Positions 8,667-16,495 of a DNA stretch of 64,000 bases are shown here, one piece after another. Below the pieces are notes generated by a model, which was not told the origin of the DNA, did no database searches, and saw only the letters and a list, made by a program, of their open reading frames with translations. Made by a program: the position numbers and the translations under genes. This stretch comes from Cohnella sp. WQ 127256 (GTDB lineage: Bacteria; Bacillota; Bacilli; Paenibacillales; Paenibacillaceae): assembly GCF_024519285.1 (NCBI RefSeq), contig NZ_JAMZCY010000001.1, positions 1,550,001 to 1,614,000 on the forward strand, written 5' to 3'. The first letter of the stretch is position 1; each line of letters starts with the position of its first letter.

Positions 8667-8701
8667 ATAAAAAAACACTAAAGCAATGAATGCTTTAGTG
8701 T
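8667..8701 (-). terminator. Leader terminator/attenuator upstream of the VOC gene
   Basis: On the minus strand ACACTAAAGCA and TGCTTTAGTGT form an 11-bp stem (8701-8675) with a five-base loop and a run of seven T. The stop codon of the 28-residue leader ORF falls inside the 3' arm, so translation of that ORF would disturb the hairpin, as in ribosome-mediated attenuation. Confidence 0.8.
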
Positions 8702-8764
8702 CTTAAAGGAACAAGAATATGAATGGATAAGATGAACGATTATTGCTCCTCTGTTTCTTTTCAT
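8678..8764 (-). CDS. Putative 28-residue leader peptide
   Basis: ATG at 8764 with AAGGAG seven bases upstream; the ORF reads into the terminator stem and stops at TAG (8680-8678). The peptide begins MKRNRGAIIVHLIHSYSC. ORF, ribosome site and overlapping terminator are visible; a regulatory role for ribosome stalling or release is inference. Confidence 0.5.
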   Translation of the reverse strand: MKRNRGAIIVHLIHSYSCSFKTLKHSLL

Positions 8765-8801
8765 ACTCCCACTCCTTCCAGTCGTTTTTCCATTAACTCT
8801 T

Positions 8802-8830
8802 ATTATACATAATTTGGTCATAAACAACAG
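8802..8830 (-). promoter_or_regulatory. Promoter of the leader-VOC transcript
   Basis: TATAAT (8807-8802) with CTGTTG (8830-8825) 17 bp upstream on the minus strand. The -10 is perfect and the -35 weak. The transcript would start near 8795, just before the leader ORF. Confidence 0.5.
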
Positions 8831-8883
8831 TAATTCATTTCTATCCTCAATTCTGCATACTCTCTAAAGATGATGCATAGGAG

Positions 8884-9678
8884 GTGGGTACGATCATTAC
8901 AATAACTGGCCAGCAGACAGCCGTTGATACTTCCTCATGGTCTCCCATTGCAATCGAGATCTATGAGCTGAAAAAGAATAGCGCAGTCACCTACCCTTAT
9001 CAATCCGTTCAGCACTTGCGGTTCGAAATGACACTCAGGGCTGCCATGATTGCCGCGGCTGATGCTTTAAGCAATAGCGGATTGAGGTTTGCAGACTTCG
9101 ATAAGGCGCAATGCAACGAGCAGTTGTGGAATTTAACTGATCAAGGTGGATTCCAGATCAAGGACAACAGTACACCAGCTGAGGGTATCCGGGATATTTT
9201 CGCGAACGGCAGCAAATATGCTACCGAATGCTCGACCGCCACCGTCATTGTCATCTACAAGGGAGTGCTTGATTCAATCAGGGAAACCGATTTCAACCGC
9301 CTCTTCTCCGGATTGCTCTTGTACGACTGGCACATTGACGATAATTTGCGGCTGACCACACAAACCGGATCCAACAATTCTTACCCTGGTGACATTCTTT
9401 ATTTCAACAATCCTGACTTCTCGCCTGATACGCCGGTGTGGCGTGGCGAGAATGTGGTCAAGATCGGGGATGACAGCTACTATGGACACCCATTCGGTAT
9501 CGTACCAGCAACAACGATCATTTCCGGCTTAAACGAAAACCGACGTCCCGGCAGCAATCAATTGGCCTACCTCATGGATAATGTCACTCATCCAGGTTAT
9601 TTGTATCTCTCGCAGTTTGCACCTGACTTGAGATCCGTTATTTTTGCAAGGATAGGCCTTCACAATTTCATTAAATAG
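8884..9678 (+). CDS. tgl: Protein-glutamine gamma-glutamyltransferase (spore-coat transglutaminase)
   Basis: About 260 residues matching Bacillus Tgl, which cross-links spore-coat proteins by epsilon-(gamma-glutamyl)lysine bonds late in sporulation. The active-site cysteine lies in ATECSTATVIVIYK (around residue 118), preceded by IRDIFANGSKYA; LLYDWHIDD, GDILYFNNPDF and WRGENVVKIG are family blocks. The only standard start is the GTG at 8884, but it overlaps the ribosome site AGGAGGTG (8879-8886), and a TAG lies in frame at 8878. The ideally spaced codon is ATC at 8893, then ATT at 8896, giving an N-terminus (IITITGQ) like MIIVSGQ of B. subtilis as I remember it. A near-cognate start is therefore likely. 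Confidence 0.93.
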   Translation: MGTIITITGQQTAVDTSSWSPIAIEIYELKKNSAVTYPYQSVQHLRFEMTLRAAMIAAADALSNSGLRFADFDKAQCNEQLWNLTDQGGFQIKDNSTPAEGIRDIFANGSKYATECSTATVIVIYKGVLDSIRETDFNRLFSGLLLYDWHIDDNLRLTTQTGSNNSYPGDILYFNNPDFSPDTPVWRGENVVKIGDDSYYGHPFGIVPATTIISGLNENRRPGSNQLAYLMDNVTHPGYLYLSQFAPDLRSVIFARIGLHNFIK

Positions 9679-9695
9679 AAGGAGTAGCTGACAGC

Positions 9696-11141
9696 TTATA
9701 ATATAGGCGACAGCAATCGAGAGATCGATTCCTTAACTCGAATCCATCTCGCTCTGTGACTATACTCGTCCAGTGTAAGAAGCTTGCTATCTTCGATGTC
9801 CTTTTCGAATATGCGCGCCAGACGCCTTGAGAACTCCTTATCGTACAGGAACGCATTCACCTCAAAATTGAGCTTGAAGCTTCTCACATCTATGTTTGCT
9901 GTGCCAACTGATGAAATTTCTTCATCCACGACAATTGTTTTCGCATGGATAAACCCTTTGTTATAAATATATACCTTTGCCCCTGCCTTCAACATCTCAC
10001 CAACATGAGATAATGTCGCCCAATATACAAAGAGATGATCTGGTTTATTAGGAACCATAAGGTTCACTTCAACACCAGACATACAAGCAATCCGCAGAGC
10101 ATCCAACAGGCTAGCATCCGGGATAAAATAGGGCGTTTGGATCGACACAGATTTTTTCGCTGACAAAATCATTTTGATATAGCCGATTTTGATATTTTCC
10201 GTTTCCGAGTCGGGACCGCTGGACACAATCTGTATCCCAACCTTCCCCTTCGCTTCAGGCTGAGGATAGTATCCCGAGTCATACCCTATATCATGACCGG
10301 AAGCTTGATTCCAGTCTAGGATGAAACGTGTCTGCAGCGCAAATACAGCTGTCCCCTCAACTCTAATATGGGTATCCCGCCAATAGCCGAATTTCTTGCT
10401 CACTCCCACATATTCATCACCGACATTGAATCCACCTGTATAGCCAATTTTCCCGTCGATAACGACCATTTTCCGATGATTTCTGTAATTTAATCGGAGA
10501 TTGATGAGACGGAAGCGAGACGGAAAGAAGATGGCGATTTCACCACCTGCATCAAGAAAATCCTTGAAGAAGCTTCTCGTCAATGCTCTTGAGCCCATTT
10601 CATCATAGAGGACTTTTACTTTAATACCACTCTTAGCCCTTTCGGTTAATGCCTCCATCAACCTCTTCCCCGTCGAATCCCTCTTGATTATGTAATATTG
10701 AACATGAATATGCTCCTTAGCTTCACGAATATCCTGATACAGCCGATTAAACTTCTCTTCTCCATCAATAAGCAGCTCAACCTGGTTATCTTCTGCATAT
10801 ACTGCGTGATTATTAATCGCATGCAAATAAATTAATTCCAAATTGTTCGTTGCGCTTTCATTTGTAGGATGGAATTGTCTTGAGAATAACAGATTATTTT
10901 GCTGCTCCGATAATTTACTCGTTTCGCTTTTCTTAAAATCTCGCCACCGGAATAACTTCGAACGGCTTAAGTTTTGCGCAAACAACAAATAGACCACAAA
11001 TCCAAGAAGAGGGATAAAGAACAATACGAGTAACCATGCCCACGTGGTTCCGATGTCCCTTCTCTCTAGAAACACGATAGCTGCTGCAAAGATCATGTTA
11101 AGAACGAGAACAATGCTCAGTAGAACCTGAGTGATATCCAT
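9696..11141 (-). CDS. cls: Cardiolipin synthase (phospholipase D superfamily)
   Basis: A 481-residue protein that condenses two phosphatidylglycerols to cardiolipin at the membrane. Two N-terminal membrane segments (residues about 5-23 and 34-53) are followed by two HKD catalytic motifs: HRKMVVIDGKIGYTGG (about residue 220) and HAKTIVVDEEISSVGTANID (about 400). Length and layout match bacterial ClsA/B. subtilis ClsA. AAGGA lies eight bases before the ATG. It is convergent with tgl with only 17 bases between the stops, so the two mRNAs may overlap. It appears monocistronic. Confidence 0.93.
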   Translation of the reverse strand: MDITQVLLSIVLVLNMIFAAAIVFLERRDIGTTWAWLLVLFFIPLLGFVVYLLFAQNLSRSKLFRWRDFKKSETSKLSEQQNNLLFSRQFHPTNESATNNLELIYLHAINNHAVYAEDNQVELLIDGEEKFNRLYQDIREAKEHIHVQYYIIKRDSTGKRLMEALTERAKSGIKVKVLYDEMGSRALTRSFFKDFLDAGGEIAIFFPSRFRLINLRLNYRNHRKMVVIDGKIGYTGGFNVGDEYVGVSKKFGYWRDTHIRVEGTAVFALQTRFILDWNQASGHDIGYDSGYYPQPEAKGKVGIQIVSSGPDSETENIKIGYIKMILSAKKSVSIQTPYFIPDASLLDALRIACMSGVEVNLMVPNKPDHLFVYWATLSHVGEMLKAGAKVYIYNKGFIHAKTIVVDEEISSVGTANIDVRSFKLNFEVNAFLYDKEFSRRLARIFEKDIEDSKLLTLDEYSHRARWIRVKESISRLLSPIL

Positions 11142-11335
11142 TTATGTATTCCTTCCTGTTCGTGCATTAAGTAACAACTAAAAACTGAACCTCACTATTA
11201 TGACCCTATTGCTCCTGCGAGCCATTATAGATAATAACCGCATCAAACTCAACACCTTTCACTAAATATACTGGGATATAATGAATTTCTTTAATATAAA
11301 ATACCGATTTCGATCTTTTTTATTGCCAAATAACT

Positions 11336-11357
11336 GTTTACTTAATATACTGTTTAC
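11336..11357 (+). promoter_or_regulatory. Operator-like element upstream of the ABC exporter
   Basis: A 22-bp element (GTTTACTTAATATAC then TGTTTAC) lies about 40 bp before the ABC ATPase gene. Eighteen of its 22 positions recur at 14033-14054, just upstream of the TetR gene that closes the cluster. A shared element at exactly these two promoters supports joint repression by that TetR protein. Confidence 0.55.
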
Positions 11358-11395
11358 ATAACACACAGTTTAGAAGCCTATGGAGGAGTGAAAAC

Positions 11396-12283
11396 ATGAG
11401 TAAATTGGCCATTGATGTAAAAGGATTACGTAAAAAGTTCGGCAGCCATGTCGTGCTTAACGGTATTGATATCTCCGTACCGGTGGGCACTGTTTATGCC
11501 CTGCTTGGTCCAAACGGCGCTGGAAAGACAACGCTAATCCATATCCTGTCTACGTTGGTCGCCCCTGACGAAGGATCCGTAAAGGTAGCCGGTTACGATG
11601 TTGTTTCCGAAAAGAATAAGGTGAAACAATCCATTAGTCTTACTGGACAATTCGCCGCAGTCGATGAAATGCTCACAAGTGAAGAAAATCTACAAATGAT
11701 TTGCAGACTTTCTGGACTCACTATTGCAGAATCCCGTACTCGAACAGACGAACTACTGAAGCACTTCGATCTAACCGCCGCAGCCAAAAAACTAGTCAAA
11801 ACGTATTCAGGAGGGATGCGCCGCCGACTTGATCTCGCTATTAGTCTTGTTGTAAGTCGCCCAGTGTTATTCTTGGATGAGCCGACGACAGGTCTGGATA
11901 CGATTAGCCGACGGGCCTTATGGGAAATCATCCTTCAGTTGAAGGCACAAGGGATAACCATATTTCTCACGACTCAGTATTTAGAAGAAGCGGATCAACT
12001 CGCTGATAGGATCGCAGTAATAAACGGCGGCCATGTCGTTGCGAGTGGAACAGCCAATGATTTGAAGTCAAAATTAGGTGGCGAAGTCATTGAACTGCAC
12101 AATTCCAATGAAGAATTGATCGGAACGGTTTCTACGACTGGAACAATCCATGATATACGACTATCACTTAATGAGCTCGCCCTGAAATACCCGCAAGAGA
12201 CACGTGTTAGCATTCGAAAACCGAGTTTAGATGATGTATTTCTTCTCCTGACATCGAAAAAATTGGAGGAATCCCTATCATGA
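11396..12283 (+). CDS. ABC exporter ATP-binding protein, DrrA-like
   Basis: A 295-residue ATPase with Walker A GPNGAGKTT (about residue 40), signature YSGGMRRRLDLA (about 138), Walker B LFLDEPTTGLD (about 158) and the H-loop equivalent FLTTQYLEEADQLADRI. The C-terminal extension of about 80 residues is typical of the daunorubicin-resistance DrrA subfamily (ABC-2 exporters of drugs or antibiotics). The stop overlaps the permease start by four bases (ATGA), so the two are coupled. GGAGG lies nine bases before the ATG. The substrate is unknown. Control by the nearby TetR protein is inferred from the shared operator. Confidence 0.9.
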   Translation: MSKLAIDVKGLRKKFGSHVVLNGIDISVPVGTVYALLGPNGAGKTTLIHILSTLVAPDEGSVKVAGYDVVSEKNKVKQSISLTGQFAAVDEMLTSEENLQMICRLSGLTIAESRTRTDELLKHFDLTAAAKKLVKTYSGGMRRRLDLAISLVVSRPVLFLDEPTTGLDTISRRALWEIILQLKAQGITIFLTTQYLEEADQLADRIAVINGGHVVASGTANDLKSKLGGEVIELHNSNEELIGTVSTTGTIHDIRLSLNELALKYPQETRVSIRKPSLDDVFLLLTSKKLEESLS

Positions 12284-13074
12284 CAAATATAACCCCTCGA
12301 GCGTTCACTAAGTCCTCATCCTTTGGCTTAACGAATGCCGTGTTCATTGGACGCAGCATTCGTCTAAGCCTGCGCAATACCGAGGCATTGATTATGGCCA
12401 TTATGCTTCCCGTCATGCTCATGCTACTGTTCACATACGTGTTTGGTGGGGCTATCGATCCAGGTGGAAACTATGTGAACTACGTTGTGCCCGGTATCAT
12501 TCTACTCTGCGCCGGATTCGGCTCTGCCAGTACAGCGGTTGATGTCGCTCATGACATGACGAACGGAATCATTGATCGATTTCGGACAATGCCGATCCAA
12601 AGTCTAAGTGTTATTACAGGTCATGTCGTCGCAAGCCTTGCTCGTAACTCACTAGCAACTGCCGTTGTCATTGGTGTTGCATTTCTAGTTGGTTTTCGGC
12701 CCTCAGCCAATGCGATCGAATGGTTAGCCGCATTAGGGATCATTATCTTGTTTATCCTTACCTTCACCTGGCTATTTGCCGCCATCGGATTGGTCTCGGG
12801 TAGTCCTTCCGCCGCTAGCAGTTATGGGTTTGCATTGCTATTCCTGCCCTACCTATCCAGTGCCTTTGTTCCAACGGACACGATGCCGAATTGGTTGCAA
12901 GGCGTTGCGAACCACCAGCCGATCACACCAGTTATTGAAACGATCCGTGGACTACTTACGGGTACCCCGATCCATGATCAAGCGTGGTGGGCAATCGGTT
13001 GGTGCTCGTTCATCCTCCTTACATCCCTCATATGGTGCTTCATCGCATTTCAGAAGAAAGCAGGACGGAGATAA
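12280..13074 (+). CDS. ABC-2 type exporter permease, DrrB-like
   Basis: A 264-residue membrane protein with six hydrophobic segments in the ABC-2 pattern: about 60 residues of N-terminus with the first segment (IMAIMLPVMLMLLFTYVFGG), then NYVVPGIILLCAGFGSAST, and the typical block LLFLPYLSSAFVPTDTMPNWLQGVANHQPITPVIETIRGLL split over residues 185-230. It pairs with the DrrA-like ATPase to form a drug or lipid exporter. It is followed by a strong bidirectional terminator. Confidence 0.9.
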   Translation: MTNITPRAFTKSSSFGLTNAVFIGRSIRLSLRNTEALIMAIMLPVMLMLLFTYVFGGAIDPGGNYVNYVVPGIILLCAGFGSASTAVDVAHDMTNGIIDRFRTMPIQSLSVITGHVVASLARNSLATAVVIGVAFLVGFRPSANAIEWLAALGIIILFILTFTWLFAAIGLVSGSPSAASSYGFALLFLPYLSSAFVPTDTMPNWLQGVANHQPITPVIETIRGLLTGTPIHDQAWWAIGWCSFILLTSLIWCFIAFQKKAGRR

Positions 13075-13090
13075 CAGTTATCAAGATACC

Positions 13091-13134
13091 AAAAAGAACA
13101 GCGATTAGACAATTGTCTAACCGCTGTTCTTTTT
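13091..13134. terminator. Bidirectional terminator between exporter and TetR genes
   Basis: A 20-bp stem with one G-T type mismatch: 13091-13110 pairs with 13115-13134 around a four-base loop, with A-run and T-run on either side, serving both convergent genes. Confidence 0.9.
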
Positions 13135-13157
13135 ATACGGCTATACTTTTCGGTATT

Positions 13158-13958
13158 TCACGCTGTATCCGACGATATAGGCTTCTTGTTAACAAGAAAG
13201 TATTCGATTCCGTCAAGAATCCGTTCCATTCCAAAATCGAAATCATTGCCGACCGTGTTATCACTCTCATTCTCGTCTGTGTATGCACCGGACATGATGA
13301 CCGGGTGCAGATTTGGAAAGCGCTCCGGCTTAACTAATTGCTTGAGCGCCGCGCTATAGTCCAATCCACTAAAAGTACTGGGACTCCCACCAGCTATGAT
13401 GGCCCTATCCATATCCCGTTGAATCAACCCGCAAGAGCGTGAGTAACTACTTAGAAGAAGCAGGATTGACATCTTTTCATAATCATTTAATGAAAATTTA
13501 CGCATGATCCGGAGCACCCAATCAATCATTTGTAGATTATTCGGTGTAACCGGGACACTCATGATCGGGATATCTCCATACCAGGGATGAATCCGAAAAA
13601 CATCGATGACAGCATGCACGTATTCTCGCATTTCTTCGCGCCAATCCGCGTCCTCCTTCTCGGGAGGTATAGAAATCTCACATGCAGCGTCCTGCATAAG
13701 CATAAGCAGGTCATCCTTGCTGGAAATGTACCTATATAGTGACATCGTGGTAAAGCCCAAGGAACCAGCAACCCGATTCATCGAGACAGCGGAAAGCCCT
13801 TCCTTATCCGCGATTGAGATTGCTGCCTCTACTATCTTTTTGATGCTCAGTTCGCCTTTTGGACCTCTTTTGGGTTGTTTACCCAACCCCCATCCGAGCT
13901 TTGCACCGTTAGGCAAATTATTCAATGCCTCGTGATCCAGGTGATCCTTATTTTGCAT
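13158..13958 (-). CDS. TetR-family repressor of the DrrAB-like exporter
   Basis: A 266-residue regulator. After a ~30-residue N-terminal extension comes a TetR helix-turn-helix (SIKKIVEAAISIADKEGLSAVSMNRVAGSLGF, MSLYRYISSKDDLLMLM) and a TetR-C-type C-terminal domain of about 170 residues, as in repressors of drug exporters. It is convergent with the exporter, and the same 22-bp element lies in front of both. I infer that it represses the exporter and itself until the exported compound binds. GGGGGA lies nine bases before the ATG. Confidence 0.88.
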   Translation of the reverse strand: MQNKDHLDHEALNNLPNGAKLGWGLGKQPKRGPKGELSIKKIVEAAISIADKEGLSAVSMNRVAGSLGFTTMSLYRYISSKDDLLMLMQDAACEISIPPEKEDADWREEMREYVHAVIDVFRIHPWYGDIPIMSVPVTPNNLQMIDWVLRIMRKFSLNDYEKMSILLLLSSYSRSCGLIQRDMDRAIIAGGSPSTFSGLDYSAALKQLVKPERFPNLHPVIMSGAYTDENESDNTVGNDFDFGMERILDGIEYFLVNKKPISSDTA

Positions 13959-14031
13959 ATATCCAAGTCCCCCATAGTTCTACGCCATGAATGAATCTTG
14001 TAGCTTTGTTTTAAACTAGCCTCTGTGTAAA

Positions 14032-14055
14032 TTGTTTACCTGATATACAGTATAC
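14032..14055 (-). promoter_or_regulatory. Operator-like element upstream of the TetR gene
   Basis: Contains GTTTACCTGATATACAG and TATAC, matching the element at 11336-11357 at 18 of 22 positions, with the core TATACAGTATA palindromic. It lies about 75 bp before the TetR start, where autorepression would act. Confidence 0.5.
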
Positions 14056-14083
14056 CATAAGAAGCTATCTTCTCTAATGGCAC

Positions 14084-14626
14084 TTAAACATTTCCTAGCT
14101 GTCTCCTATGCTTCTTAACTCTACTCCACACCAGTAACCCGACCGCAGCTATGATCGCCATACTTATCAACGAAACTAGCCATCCCTTACTCAAATAGGT
14201 GTGATACTTCATCCAATAGATATGAATCCAGCGCCCCATGAAAATAAAGATAGCTGCCCAAAACATAGTAGCCAAAGCATTATAAATAAAAAACAGCTTA
14301 AATGAAAATTGATTTATCCCGCTTAGATAGGGCACGAAAACACGTACCCCAGTAATAAACTTGGATAAAAAGAATACCGGAATTCGATACTGCAATAGCA
14401 TCCTCTCCGCTACCTTTAGTCTTTTGTCGGTAACACCGACGTACTTACCATATTTTATCAAAACTGAACTACCGACTTTAGAGCCAATATAATAGGCAAT
14501 CGTTGCACCTATCATATTTCCCAGAACTGCAGAAATAAACAATGGAAGGAATGAAAACGTACCATTAGATACACCTATTCCAGCTATCGTAAGCGTTGTT
14601 TCAACAGGAAACGGAAGCCCAATCAT
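14084..14626 (-). CDS. DedA-family membrane protein (probably starts further upstream)
   Basis: DedA/VTT-family integral membrane protein, a family now linked to lipid (undecaprenyl-phosphate or phosphatidylethanolamine) scrambling. Features: GLPFPVETTLTIAGIG at the N-terminus, FLSKFITGVRVFVPYLSGI in the middle and a membrane segment near the C-terminus. The first ATG (14626) cuts off the first membrane helix that DedA proteins have. The frame continues upstream for 25 coherent codons (ending QYGYIGIFVVFTLE) to GGGGGAG and the codons ATC ATT (14701-14696), with a TAG just before. No ATG, GTG, TTG or CTG occurs there, so a near-cognate start at 14701 or 14698 is likely. Confidence 0.85.
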   Translation of the reverse strand: MIGLPFPVETTLTIAGIGVSNGTFSFLPLFISAVLGNMIGATIAYYIGSKVGSSVLIKYGKYVGVTDKRLKVAERMLLQYRIPVFFLSKFITGVRVFVPYLSGINQFSFKLFFIYNALATMFWAAIFIFMGRWIHIYWMKYHTYLSKGWLVSLISMAIIAAVGLLVWSRVKKHRRQLGNV

Positions 14627-14813
14627 CTCAAGCGTAAATACGACGAAAATACCGATATACCCGTATTGCTGAAGTAATTCCTGGATATGAGAATGAATGA
14701 TGTCTCCCCCTGCTCTTCCCTATGTCAAAAGAGATCGTTACATGTCGTTTAAAGTCATTGTTGGTCTTGTTTCTATCATAGATGAAAATCAGAAAAGATA
14801 ATAGACCTGAAAG

Positions 14814-15803
14814 CTAAAGTAACTTATCTACCTGGACAATCACATTTTCAAACCAGCGACCATTGATTGTAACGATTAGCTTCCATACCCCAGCCGTTGG
14901 CAACATCATACTTGAAGGAATACTCGCATCTGCTCCGTTGACTTTACCCGGGCTAAGATAACCATCGAACACACGTAGAAACTCATCCGTTGATTGCTTT
15001 GCAGCATATATCACTAAGTTTCCTTTCACTTCCTCACTCGTACCCCAGAAGTGCCACAAATACTTATTCCTCTTCGCTTCAATAAACCCCATGCCAATAA
15101 AACCTAGCTTCTCCTCGATCCCCGTCAATTGGGACATTTCTGATTTAAAGGATGGACTTAACTGCCAATCCCCATCTGGAACGTCCAAAACGATTTCTCC
15201 ATTATTAGATCCGTCAATAAACATTTGAAAAGTCCATTTTCCAGCCAATGGGATCGCCATATCTGAAACAATTTGTGTTTGAGTGAACGTTGCCCCCGAT
15301 GTACTGCGAAGCATACCGTACTCTTGCGCATTCGTCTCATTAATCGTAATTTCTGGAAGCTCCTCTATCGTTAAACCGGTTTGTTCATGAATCCCAACAA
15401 TCCTTACCTTACGATCAAGCAATTCAGCGATCGGTTTGCTAATCATCCATCTAGCACCTGCACGCTTACCCGCAACTTGATCACCACCGGGGAAAACCTC
15501 CCACTGAACGACTCCATTGGAACGATACTCATTGTGTGCTGTCTTTGACGGATTCTCATGCTGAACAATTGATCGCTCGTTCCCTATTCCTGAACGGTCA
15601 TACATGATAGTCACAACAATTAATGTCGTTAATAGTACTGCAGTTGATATCCTATATGATGTCCGTCTACTCCTCTGCCTTATCCGAACTGATTGACTAA
15701 AGGTATTCAATACTTTATTTGTTTTCTCGATGGACCACTGAGGACGATCAAATGGGGTTTGTGAAAGTTCATCATACCAGCTAGGCTTTGAGTCTTTACT
15801 CAT
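14814..15803 (-). CDS. Membrane-anchored partner (probable anti-sigma factor) of the ECF sigma factor
   Basis: About 329 residues: a cytoplasmic N-terminus of ~50 residues, one membrane segment (about 52-68, TAVLLTTLIVVTIMY) and a large extracytoplasmic beta-rich region resembling the DUF4871-type sensor of sigma-linked proteins. An in-frame start exists at 15824, but GGGAGGAG stands eight bases before the ATG at 15803, which overlaps the sigma gene by 8 bases. The overlap with an ECF sigma factor and the single-pass topology suggest it holds the sigma factor until an envelope signal arrives. No zinc-binding anti-sigma motif is seen, so the role is inference. Confidence 0.7.
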   Translation of the reverse strand: MSKDSKPSWYDELSQTPFDRPQWSIEKTNKVLNTFSQSVRIRQRSRRTSYRISTAVLLTTLIVVTIMYDRSGIGNERSIVQHENPSKTAHNEYRSNGVVQWEVFPGGDQVAGKRAGARWMISKPIAELLDRKVRIVGIHEQTGLTIEELPEITINETNAQEYGMLRSTSGATFTQTQIVSDMAIPLAGKWTFQMFIDGSNNGEIVLDVPDGDWQLSPSFKSEMSQLTGIEEKLGFIGMGFIEAKRNKYLWHFWGTSEEVKGNLVIYAAKQSTDEFLRVFDGYLSPGKVNGADASIPSSMMLPTAGVWKLIVTINGRWFENVIVQVDKLL

Positions 15804-16347
15804 ATTCAAGCTCCTCCCGCTCAATCTTTAGAATAGTTTCCATTTTTGCACGGGCTCTGTGCAATCGAGATTTGATTGTTCCCTCCGATACTTTCAACAA
15901 CTGAGCTATTTCTGAATAGGAAAGCTGGTAATGAGCATCCAGTATTAATACTTCTCTTAGCTTAACCGGTAACATCATAATCGATTTCCAGATTGACTTA
16001 ATCCCCATCTGTTCTAATACTTCTTGTTCTGCGGATCTCTGATTTGCCTTGTGAGGATTAAAGCCCACCAAGATTACCCGCTTGATAAAGGAGGATTTCA
16101 GCCAATTGATTGAAGCATGACGAGCAATCGTCAATAGCCATGTTTTCGGTGAACTCCTGCTTTCAAAACGATGCAGATTTCGATATGCATTCAGGAAAAC
16201 ATCCTGTGTGATGTCATCCGCTGCGTCTCGATTCTTAACTAGCATAAAGGAATAATTCCATACATCGTTTCCATACTGGGTCATCAGCGCCTCTATAATA
16301 GAGTTGACGTTGTCATCCGTGATCTCGACGCTTTTCAAGTACTCCAA
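15796..16347 (-). CDS. ECF-type RNA polymerase sigma factor
   Basis: About 183 residues. Sigma-70 region 2 is visible as WNYSFMLVKNRDAADDITQDVFLNAYRNLHRF, and region 4 as LPVKLREVLILDAHYQLSYSEIAQLL (split over ~120-150) with GTIKSRLHRARAKM. Lacking regions 1 and 3, it is an extracytoplasmic-function factor. A GTG at 16356 is in frame but lies inside the ribosome site GAGGTG; the TTG at 16347, eight bases after GAGG, is the better start. The following gene overlaps it and encodes a single-pass membrane protein, the usual sigma/anti-sigma arrangement. Confidence 0.9.
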   Translation of the reverse strand: MEYLKSVEITDDNVNSIIEALMTQYGNDVWNYSFMLVKNRDAADDITQDVFLNAYRNLHRFESRSSPKTWLLTIARHASINWLKSSFIKRVILVGFNPHKANQRSAEQEVLEQMGIKSIWKSIMMLPVKLREVLILDAHYQLSYSEIAQLLKVSEGTIKSRLHRARAKMETILKIEREELEYE

Positions 16348-16402
16348 ATGGATCACCTCGTTTAATTAGACAATCAAAGTAGGATTTTGTTCCATTTTCA
16401 AC

Positions 16403-16440
16403 AAAGAAAAGAGCAAATTGCCCTAAGCAACTGCTCCTTC
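16403..16440 (-). terminator. Probable terminator after the M20 hydrolase
   Basis: On the minus strand GAGCAGTTGC and GGCAATTTGCTC pair around a short loop, followed by TTTTCTTT. The stem is imperfect but well placed after the stop at 16496. Confidence 0.6.
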
Positions 16441-16495
16441 TCTTTGCGATGTTCAATTCTATTTGCGGATAATGACAACGTTAATTCACCTTAAC

